DNA of 64,000 nucleotides, taken from Candidatus Thiodiazotropha sp. CDECU1 (GTDB taxonomy: Bacteria > Pseudomonadota > Gammaproteobacteria > Chromatiales > Chromatiaceae). The position numbers and the translations under genes are program-made. Of the stretch, positions 28,166-36,182 are shown one piece after another (the first letter of the stretch is position 1; the number at the start of each line of letters is the position of its first letter). The DNA is taken from contig NZ_OY734020.1 in assembly GCF_963455295.1 (NCBI RefSeq), forward strand, positions 3,906,001-3,970,000, read 5' to 3'. The notes beneath the pieces were generated by a model. That model did no database searches. It was not told the origin of the DNA and was given only the letters and a program-made list of their open reading frames with translations.

Positions 28166-28911
28166 GAAACCCGGCAACCCGATGGCTGATCGTATGCACC
28201 AGCTCTGTCAATTCCTGCTGGTTGGGTGCGCATGTGGAAATGCACGTTCAAATTGAGCGCACTGCCGAATCTTTGGATCAGCGTCACCGCACCAGTCTGC
28301 GCGGTTTTTCGAGTGAATCCCTACTTCTTAATAAGATGGGACGATATGGCCCTGTAAACGATCCCCAGTACCCGCCCCATCAGTTGCGGACGGCTGGCGA
28401 ACAGGAACCGTAATTGAAATGGGAAGCTCAGCACCCACTGGCGTATCGGTTGCTTCGGTAATACCTCATCGACCAGCAGCGCTGCGCTTTCGGCCATGCG
28501 TCTGGCGCCACGGCTGGGGCAAAATCCACGGCGCTTGCAACTGAATGCCACCAGGTGTTCATGATGACAGTGGGTGCATTGCACCCGCAGGAATCCGTGT
28601 TCCAACCGCCCGCATTTGAGGTAATCGGCAAATTCCTGTTGCACATGCAGGGGCAACGACTTGCCCTGCATAGCCATCACATCCCTGAACTCCGGGTAGC
28701 ATTGTTCAATGATCTGGTATAGGAGGGTCTGTTCCGGCCGGTGCCGTTTATAAGAGGGGCTGTGTGGCGACCGGTCGTGATCGCGGCTTGAAGCATATCG
28801 TTCTCCATTCCATGGAGCGCTCGATGTTCTCATATTGTTCTCTATCTGCATAGATAAATGCTTGTTGCCCGCAGTTGCCAGCCAGTGCCCGCCAGTTCCT
28901 GTCACTCCCAT
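28166..28911 (-). pseudogene. IS91-family transposase, N-terminal half, interrupted and deleted
   Basis: From 28911 the frame encodes the zinc-finger start typical of IS91 transposases: 'RHRPEQTLLYQIIEQCYPEF', 'DYLKCGRLEHGFLRVQCTHC' and 'SCKRRGFCPSRGARRMAES', where the fourth finger Cys (normally CPSCGARRM) is Arg. An in-frame TAG follows 'ISSHLIKK'. Homology resumes in the same frame ('GFTRKTAQTGAVTLIQRFGS', 'LNLNVHFHM') up to the HUH-like His-x-His. It then jumps by deletion to 'QQELTELVHTISHRVAGF', out of frame, and ends. The catalytic Tyr region is missing. It is clearly inactive. Confidence 0.85.
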
Positions 28912-29262
28912 TCTATTGTAAATAAGCCTTTTTTAGCTTTTATTTTCAACGACTTATTTTCCCGTTAATTGATAATACCTTGAAAAATACCATGCTCAGA
29001 AAATCCTGCAAAATACTCAAAAAAGTATACGCGAAAGAATAAACACCCTTTTTACACACGTCCAACAGCTTCTGACTGCTGTTGACTCTTTTGACAACCA
29101 TGCAATCCACTCCGAATACGGCTGACAGGGAGCCAGCAACACTGAAAACTTACCCTCCACTCCCACAAGCGGCTCCATCCATTTCCGACTTTCGGCACGG
29201 CGAATCCCTGCCGCAGTGGCGTGAGCGCAGCATCCTGGTTGGAACTTTTGATTTTCGGGCTG
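28912..29262. other. AT-rich spacer between transposase fragments
   Basis: 351 nt with no credible gene. The first 130 nt are strongly AT-rich. Near 29060-29081 a 7-bp inverted repeat (CAACAGC/GCTGTTG) flanks an 8-nt loop, which may mark an end of one IS91-type copy. The remainder is the 3' flank of the C-terminal transposase fragment. Confidence 0.35.
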
Positions 29263-29556
29263 TCAGTCAAACAGCCCATCGTGCAGTCCAACTGGTGGCG
29301 TCCGGCTTTCGGGTAGTGCTCTGGATCCGCCGGTTTCGGCTTTGTGCTTCAGATAATCGAGGATCTGCTTGATCACCGCCGGATCTTCAATGCAGGCGAT
29401 GACTTTCATGGCGGCGACGCAGGCACCGCAAGTCTCGATGTCAATATTGAACACGCACTTGAGCCTCTGCACCCATGTCATCGACGCTCGCAGTTCGGAG
29501 GGCGTTCGCGGTGCATCGGCACCCCTGGCCTTGTAGCCACTGCCCCACTTTGCCAT
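29263..29556 (-). pseudogene. IS91-family transposase, C-terminal fragment
   Basis: The 97-residue frame carries the typical C-terminus of IS91-family transposases: 'MTWVQRLKCVFNIDIETCGA' followed by 'MKVIACIEDPAVIKQILDYL'. It is on the same strand as the N-terminal half at 28166-28911 but lies upstream of it in the direction of transcription. The two therefore come from different copies, or from a rearranged one. It has no start region and no catalytic core. Confidence 0.75.
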
Positions 29557-29853
29557 GGTTACTCGTACAGAGGAAGAGTGAATTCAAACGAGCCTACCTG
29601 AACACCCACTGGCGTTTCCCAAACCCCCATAGAAAGGAAGTTACTAAGGGGGGTTGCATAGAACCAATGCTATTATAATAGGGCAACAACACCACGCCCC
29701 AGCGTCTTCAATGCACAGGATGCGTACCATTGATCAATAAGTTCTCGAGGGAGTTGGGCGACCCCTACATTACTCTACCGATCTGTATCCATCTGATCAG
29801 CCACCACATCAAGTCAGACAAATTCCTAGTGCAACTCATACAAGACACAGCCC

Positions 29854-30132
29854 TCAGAAATCTCCCGCAGCCAGGACGTAAGCATAGGTTCCTTTACCAG
29901 CTCCACCACGCTCATAGACCTTATCCGCAACCTCACAGATCCTCTCCCGAGCAGTATCGAATGCCTTCAATAAATCCGTCTCGGTACTATTCATCTTGGG
30001 AGAGAGCCGTTTGAGGGCAGCCGCCTCCAAAAAGAAAGAAACCTCAATCGTACGGTCATATCCCCAAAACAGAATGCGGCTGCTTTTCTCATCAAAATAG
30101 CGGCTTGGGTTAGGAAAGTGAAGCTTCATCAT
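29854..30132 (-). CDS. DUF1488-type small protein
   Basis: 92 residues from the start chosen here. 'MKLHFPNPSRYFDEKSSRIL' and 'FWGYDRTIEVSFFLEAAALK' match the DUF1488 pattern, a small soluble family of unknown function in Proteobacteria. The family start is at or one codon after 30132. The frame remains open to 30168 without a better start. It lies 137 nt downstream of the glucan synthase end on the same strand, probably as an independent survivor next to the transposon graveyard. Confidence 0.65.
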   Translation of the reverse strand: MMKLHFPNPSRYFDEKSSRILFWGYDRTIEVSFFLEAAALKRLSPKMNSTETDLLKAFDTARERICEVADKVYERGGAGKGTYAYVLAAGDF

Positions 30133-30269
30133 TGCCTGCCGGTATACTTCGTTTAATAGAATGCACATTCATATCCGCTTTTTTCCTGATTCAAATCCGG
30201 CAGGCGAAATTACCTGCCATGTATTTCTGATTCTCTGGTTCCTGCGGTTTTCTGCGCGAATCCATGCCG

Positions 30270-33200
30270 CTACCTCAGCGTCACCTCAATATAGTGCTCC
30301 TGGCGATCATCCAGCAGGGGTATCAGGCCGGTCTCATTCACCACCAAGCCATCCATCGTCACACGGGTCACGTGATCTGACTTTTCACCACCGCATTGGA
30401 TGGTGATATGGTAGTAGGTGTCGCGGTAGCGATAATGAATCTTGTACGACTCCCAATCGACCGGGACACAGGGTGCAATACGCAGATGGTCGCCCTCCAG
30501 CTGCAGGCCCAGAAGTGTTTCCACGCTCAATCGGTACATCCAGCCCGCCGCGCCGGTGTACCAGGTCCAACCGCCCCGCCCCGTGTGTGGCGCTGCACCA
30601 TAAATATCCGCACTCATGACGTAGGGCTCGACCTTGTAGCGTTCGATCTCCTCCGGTCGGCTGCCGCGATTGATGGGGTTTAGCATGGCGAACAGTTCCC
30701 ACGCACGTTCCTTGTCGCCCAGCATGGCAAATGCCGTTGTGGCCCAAATGGCGGCGTGGGTATATTGGCCACCGTTTTCGCGCACACCGGGTACGTATCC
30801 CTTGATATAACCCGGCTCAAGGTCTGATTTATCAAAGGGCGGATCAAGCAGTTGGATGAGCTGCGCATCGCGTCGCACCAGGCGTTTGTCCACCGCCGCC
30901 ATCGCCTGGCGGGCTCGCGCGGGATCACCACCGTTTGAGATGACCGCCCAACTCTGACTGATCGAATCGATTTGGCACTCGTCGTTGTCGGAAGAGCCCA
31001 GAGGGGTGCCGTCATCGAACCAGGCCCGTCGATACCAATCGCCATCCCAAGCACTGGCCTCAATATTACCGCGCAGTTGAGAGGCCTGTTCGGTGCAAAG
31101 TTCGGCAAAGACTTTATCGTCCCGGCTACGCGCCAACCCCGCAAACAGTTGCAGGTTTTCGTATAGAAACCACGCCAGCCAAACGCTTTCACCCTTGCCT
31201 TCTCCACCGACGAGATTCATGCCGTCGTTCCAGTCGCCGCAGCCCATCAGCGGCAGTTGATGCACACCAAAACGCAGTCCATGTTTGATCGCACGTACAC
31301 AATGTTCATAGAGGCTTGCCGTCTCATTCGAACGTTGCGGGTGATCGTAGTAGGCCTCTTCTCCCGGATTCAACTCGCGCCCCTCCAGGAAGTGTACGGA
31401 TTCATCGAGCACGCCGGTGTCACCGGTCGCCAATATATAACGACAGGTGGCATACGCCAGCCACAAATAGTCATCGGAGAAATGGGTGCGCACACCCTGG
31501 CCGTTGGGCGGGTGCCACCAGTGTTGCACATCACCCTGAATGAACTGGCGTTCGGCGCAACGGATCAACTGCTCACGGGCGAGCCACGGTGTGGTATGGA
31601 TCAGCGCCATGGTGTCCTGCAGTTGATCACGGAAACCGTAGGCGCCACCGGACTGATAATAGCCACTGCGGCCCCAGAGCCGGGAGGAGAGCGTCTGGTA
31701 GATCAGCCAGCCGTTGGTCAACAGGTCCAATGCTGGATCCGGCGTCTCTACGTGCACCGCGCCAAGGGTGTGGTTCCAGAATCCCCATACCGTTTCCAAT
31801 GCCTGGCGTGCGCCGGCCGGACCCCTGAAGCGTTGGATAAAATAATGCGCTTCTTCAGCATGCTTAGCCGCGCCGAAGGTAAATACAATTTCACGCTCTT
31901 GCCCAACAGCCAGTTCGATCTGGGTCTGTATCGCGGCGCAGGGGTCGAGACCGGCGCCTGTCCGGCCCGATAAACGCTCACGACCCAAAGCCGCCGGGCG
32001 GCTCAATGCACCATTGCGGCCGATGAATTCCGTGCGATTTCCGGTTACCGTTCGCTCTTGTTCACTGACTTGTGCAAAGACCACACGATCGGCGCAATCA
32101 CGCCCGAAGGCATTACGGGCAAACAACGCCCCGCTGTGCGGGTCTGTTTCGGTCACAACGTGCATCTGGTTCGCGTGTCGCCACTCGCCGAGCACCAGTT
32201 CCCAATAGCCCGTCAGTGACAGTCGACGCGGGCGGCCAGAATGGTTGTGCAGTTTCACCACCACAAACTTCACTGGCGCGTCCATGGCGACATAGGTGTA
32301 CAGCTCCGACGAGATACCCGCCTGATCATGCTCGAACACGCTGTAGCCAAAGCCATGTCGGCATACATAGCCGGATCGGCCGCATGCAGGCAAAGGCGTC
32401 GGTGACCAGAACTCACCTGTTTCCTCGTCACGGATATAGATCGTCTCACCGCTGCAATCACTCAGCGGATCATTGTGCCAGGTGGTCAGACGGAACTCGT
32501 GGGCGTTTTCCACCCAGGTATAGGCGCTGCCGCCCTCACTGACGACGGTACCAATGTACGGACTGGCGATGACATTGACCCAGGGTGCCGGCGTACTCTG
32601 CCCCGGTTCAAGGGTAATGACGTATTCGTGTCCATCGGGCGTAAACCCCCCCAGTCCGTTGCAGAAGATGCGTTCCCGTTGCGCCAGAGGCTGGCCCGGT
32701 TCGGCTGCCGGTTGCAGCGCAGGGACCAGATGGTTCGGCAAGCGCTCTGCCACCGCGCGCCGTTCCACCTGCTCGAGCAGGGTCTCGGCGCTGTCGGTGA
32801 ACAGGACGCGGGCAACCGTCTGGAACAGGACCCGGTCCTCTTCTGCAAGCTCTTCGGCGCGCCGCACGAACACCCCGCCCGGCCTGTCTATGATGTGTGC
32901 TTCGGGACCTGCGTTGATCAGCCCCAGAATCTGGTCTTGCAGTACCGCCCGATAGCCTGAGAAATCCTCGTTCACGATGACCAAATCCACAGTCAGACCC
33001 TTCATCCGCCAATAGGCATGTGCCTGCAGCACCTGTTTAACCAGGTCGATGCGGTTCAGATCGCCTATGCGAAGCAGCACGATGGGCAGATCACCCGAGA
33101 CGCCAAAGCGCCAAAGCCCGGACTGGCCAAGCTGATTGCGGGCAATCACGCTGGGGGCCGCACGGCGCAGGGCATTGGCATAGATAAGAGAGGTGGCCAG

Positions 33201-36182
33201 GCGGCCATAGAGCTGTGCATCGGCTTCACTTGCGTTGAGGTGGCGCAGTACCTCCTGACTTTGAAACCATGCCATTTCAAAGGCTCGCTCCACGAAGTGC
33301 CGGTCACAATACTTGTCCAGCAAGGCCAATGCGGCCTCACGCGTGTCCGTCACACCGGAGATGATCTGCACGTTCACCGATTCATCGGCTGACAAGCTGA
33401 TGGTGCTGCGGATTGCCACGATAGGATCGAGCACCGAACCATCCGTGTTCGACAACCGCATCGGCGAAGTCGACGAGGCATTTCTGCCATCCAAAACCAC
33501 TGGGTTGACTGCCGTTCGACCCCGGCCAATGAATTTGGCGCGGTCCGTTTCATAAGAGGGTTCATCGGACACGACGCCAGGTGCTGCCAACAGGTGAAAC
33601 ATCCACGGCACCTGCTCACCCGGCGTGCGTGGACGGCGCGTGCAGAGAATCGCCTGCCGCGCGGGCAGAATTTCAGTCTGCACGAACAGATTGCTATAAG
33701 AACGATGGGCCAAGTCGGCATTCAACGCGGCCAACACAACTTCAGCGTAACTTGTCACCTCGATATGACGAGTGCGGGACGACAGGTTGGTGAGCGTGAC
33801 ACGGCGGATCTCAACGTCGTCTTCAGGCGAAACACTGATCTCGGTATGCGCTTCGATGGCCTCATCACGGCGCCGGTATTCAGCCCGCGCCTGCACGAAG
33901 ATCGCCTCGTAGTGATCGGCCTGGCGCAGTGTTGGCTGATACGCGGTTGACCAAAACGTCCCGCTATCACGATCTCGCAGGTAGATAAAGGTGCCCCAGC
34001 CATCGGCAGTGGCATCTTCGCGCCAACGAGTGACGGCCAGGTCGCGCCAGTGGCTGTAACCGCCACCCGCATGGGTCGCCATCACGTGGTAGCTGCCGTT
34101 GGACAGCAGGTGAACTTCCGGTACCGGTGTATTCGGGTCGGTAAACACACGCATGATGGAGCCGGTATCCGCCACAGGCGGGCGGGCGGCGGCGCTCACT
34201 TCTACCGCGTGCGGGTGCAAGATTTCGCTCTTCTTCGGTACGCGCTCCTGCAGCAACAGGTCCGTGGCCCGTATCAGCGGATCAGACAGGAATCGGCGCT
34301 GCATGGGCTGGTTAAGCAACAGATGCTCAAGGGCCAGCAGACTCATGCCCTGATGATGCGCCATGAAGGCACGCACGATGGCGTGACTCTTGCCCCGCAG
34401 CACACGTGAAGGCGTGTAATCGACCGCCTCATAGAAGCCATAGGCACCAACAAAACCATCGGCGGCCAGGGTCTGCAGGTTACGGCAGGCTTCCTGCGGC
34501 ATCACCATCAGCGCCAGTGCGCTGGCGTAGGGCGCGATCACCAGGTCCTCTCCCAGCCCGCGCTTGAGGCCCAGACCAGGCACGCCGAAGGCCCGATATT
34601 GATAGACCTGGTTCATATCGGTGGCGTTGTAGCAGGACTCTGAAATCCCCCAGGGCACGCCACGTTGTCGGCCATATTCGATCTGGCGAGACACAGCGGC
34701 TTTGCAGGTCTCGTCCAGCAGGGTGTGGTGGTAACTCGGCATGATCAGCTGCGGCATCAGGTACTCGAACATCGAGCCGCTCCACGAGATCAGGCTCACA
34801 TCGCCGCCATGGCTGGTCAGCAGGCGGCCAAGTGCAAACCAATGCTTCTGCAGGAGCTGGCCCTGTGCGATAAGCAGAAAACTGGCCAGCCGCGCTTCCG
34901 ATGCCAGAAGGTCATAGCAGGCCGGGTCGCGGCGGCGTTCACTCACGTCATAACCGATACTCAGCAAACCACTGCTTGTGTCGTAGAGAAATGCAAAATC
35001 CATCACCGCCAGTTCACGGCAACGCCCCGCCAAATCGTCGATGGTTATGAGCCGCGCCACCGCGTCCTTATAAGCTGAACCTTTCGTGGCCAACTCCGCC
35101 AGCGTGGGTATGGTGCTGAACTGTTCCAGCTCGGGTGCCAGGTAGCCAAGGTCACCGCGAAGCGCACGGAATTGTTGATCGAATGCCTGCGCCCAGTAAT
35201 AGAGTTCGCCGTCAATATCAATATCTGCTGGCAGACATGCTACCAGCCCACCCCCGATACGCTGAATCTCATTTAGCAAGCGATCGGCATCGGCCAGTGT
35301 CCGTGGCGGATCATTCGGCGTGAGTGCGTCCTGTAGCGACTTGACCTTCTTGGCCAGATCGGCCGTTGATGATGAAGGAAGCTGCTCCACCAGCACCTGC
35401 AGGGTATCCAGTAATCCCTGAAATGCGTTTCCAGACAGCACCGGCTGATCTTTCAGCTCGGCCAGTCCCGCCTGCAAGGTGAGCAGGCAGCCCGCCAGAT
35501 TTCCACTGTCGACCGAAGAGACGTATTGCGGAAGAAGCGGTTTCAGGGTGCGGGTGTCGTACCAGTTATAGAAATGGCCGCGGTAGCGTTCCAGCTTTTC
35601 CATCGTGGCCAGCGTGTTTTCGGCGCGCCGCAAGAATTCTCCGGCACAGATATAACCGAAATCGTAGGCCGACAGATCCGCCAACAGTGACATGCCAATA
35701 TTGGTGGGCGAGGTACGTGAAGCGATAACGGGCGCCGGATATTCCTGGAAGTTATCGGGCGGCAACCAGTTGTCCTCCGGACCGACTAAATCTGCGAAAA
35801 AGCGCCATGTGCGCCGGGCCGCCAGCCTTAGGAATGAGCGTTGTTCAGCGCTCAAATCGGGTACAGGGGAGACCAGCGGCAGGCTGATCCACCAGGCAAT
35901 CGCGGGGGATACCAGCCACAGCAACAATACCGGGGCGCTCAGAAGCAACGCAGCGCCACTCAATGTAAAAGCCGATACCAGCGCCACACCCGGCGCGATC
36001 CACATCTCCGAAAAAAAATCAGCCAGTGTGCGACGTGCGTTACGGCGTGCGTACGAATTCGTATGCCAGAGCAATAATCCACGCCGGGTGAACAGCATAC
36101 GCACACCCGAACGCAGGATCGCATCCAGGCTAATCAGTGTTTCGTAGGGCAGCAGCATCAAGGTCAGAAAATCGTGTGCCAT
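30270..36182 (-). CDS. ndvB: cyclic beta-1,2-glucan synthase, C-terminal part (NdvB type)
   Basis: 1970 residues. It starts inside the membrane region of an NdvB-like protein ('LTLMLLPYETLISLDAILRS'; spans about 1-110) and continues with the large cytoplasmic part, glycoamylase-like and then two GH94-type regions. The phosphorylase site 'MGCGDWNDGMNLVGGEGKG' lies near residue 1650, with 'RDQLQDTMALIHTTPW' before it. In intact NdvB (about 2800 residues) this part controls glucan length and cyclisation. The ATG overlaps the end of the N-terminal frame by 19 nt, in the -1 frame. No Shine-Dalgarno precedes it. Either a frameshift splits one gene or the two halves are made separately. Confidence 0.85.
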   Translation of the reverse strand: MAHDFLTLMLLPYETLISLDAILRSGVRMLFTRRGLLLWHTNSYARRNARRTLADFFSEMWIAPGVALVSAFTLSGAALLLSAPVLLLWLVSPAIAWWISLPLVSPVPDLSAEQRSFLRLAARRTWRFFADLVGPEDNWLPPDNFQEYPAPVIASRTSPTNIGMSLLADLSAYDFGYICAGEFLRRAENTLATMEKLERYRGHFYNWYDTRTLKPLLPQYVSSVDSGNLAGCLLTLQAGLAELKDQPVLSGNAFQGLLDTLQVLVEQLPSSSTADLAKKVKSLQDALTPNDPPRTLADADRLLNEIQRIGGGLVACLPADIDIDGELYYWAQAFDQQFRALRGDLGYLAPELEQFSTIPTLAELATKGSAYKDAVARLITIDDLAGRCRELAVMDFAFLYDTSSGLLSIGYDVSERRRDPACYDLLASEARLASFLLIAQGQLLQKHWFALGRLLTSHGGDVSLISWSGSMFEYLMPQLIMPSYHHTLLDETCKAAVSRQIEYGRQRGVPWGISESCYNATDMNQVYQYRAFGVPGLGLKRGLGEDLVIAPYASALALMVMPQEACRNLQTLAADGFVGAYGFYEAVDYTPSRVLRGKSHAIVRAFMAHHQGMSLLALEHLLLNQPMQRRFLSDPLIRATDLLLQERVPKKSEILHPHAVEVSAAARPPVADTGSIMRVFTDPNTPVPEVHLLSNGSYHVMATHAGGGYSHWRDLAVTRWREDATADGWGTFIYLRDRDSGTFWSTAYQPTLRQADHYEAIFVQARAEYRRRDEAIEAHTEISVSPEDDVEIRRVTLTNLSSRTRHIEVTSYAEVVLAALNADLAHRSYSNLFVQTEILPARQAILCTRRPRTPGEQVPWMFHLLAAPGVVSDEPSYETDRAKFIGRGRTAVNPVVLDGRNASSTSPMRLSNTDGSVLDPIVAIRSTISLSADESVNVQIISGVTDTREAALALLDKYCDRHFVERAFEMAWFQSQEVLRHLNASEADAQLYGRLATSLIYANALRRAAPSVIARNQLGQSGLWRFGVSGDLPIVLLRIGDLNRIDLVKQVLQAHAYWRMKGLTVDLVIVNEDFSGYRAVLQDQILGLINAGPEAHIIDRPGGVFVRRAEELAEEDRVLFQTVARVLFTDSAETLLEQVERRAVAERLPNHLVPALQPAAEPGQPLAQRERIFCNGLGGFTPDGHEYVITLEPGQSTPAPWVNVIASPYIGTVVSEGGSAYTWVENAHEFRLTTWHNDPLSDCSGETIYIRDEETGEFWSPTPLPACGRSGYVCRHGFGYSVFEHDQAGISSELYTYVAMDAPVKFVVVKLHNHSGRPRRLSLTGYWELVLGEWRHANQMHVVTETDPHSGALFARNAFGRDCADRVVFAQVSEQERTVTGNRTEFIGRNGALSRPAALGRERLSGRTGAGLDPCAAIQTQIELAVGQEREIVFTFGAAKHAEEAHYFIQRFRGPAGARQALETVWGFWNHTLGAVHVETPDPALDLLTNGWLIYQTLSSRLWGRSGYYQSGGAYGFRDQLQDTMALIHTTPWLAREQLIRCAERQFIQGDVQHWWHPPNGQGVRTHFSDDYLWLAYATCRYILATGDTGVLDESVHFLEGRELNPGEEAYYDHPQRSNETASLYEHCVRAIKHGLRFGVHQLPLMGCGDWNDGMNLVGGEGKGESVWLAWFLYENLQLFAGLARSRDDKVFAELCTEQASQLRGNIEASAWDGDWYRRAWFDDGTPLGSSDNDECQIDSISQSWAVISNGGDPARARQAMAAVDKRLVRRDAQLIQLLDPPFDKSDLEPGYIKGYVPGVRENGGQYTHAAIWATTAFAMLGDKERAWELFAMLNPINRGSRPEEIERYKVEPYVMSADIYGAAPHTGRGGWTWYTGAAGWMYRLSVETLLGLQLEGDHLRIAPCVPVDWESYKIHYRYRDTYYHITIQCGGEKSDHVTRVTMDGLVVNETGLIPLLDDRQEHYIEVTLR

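Noticed and set aside
29730-30014. Possible plus-strand protein starting MINKFSRELGD
   Set aside because: Its second half is antisense to the recognisable DUF1488 gene and it has no supporting start signal.
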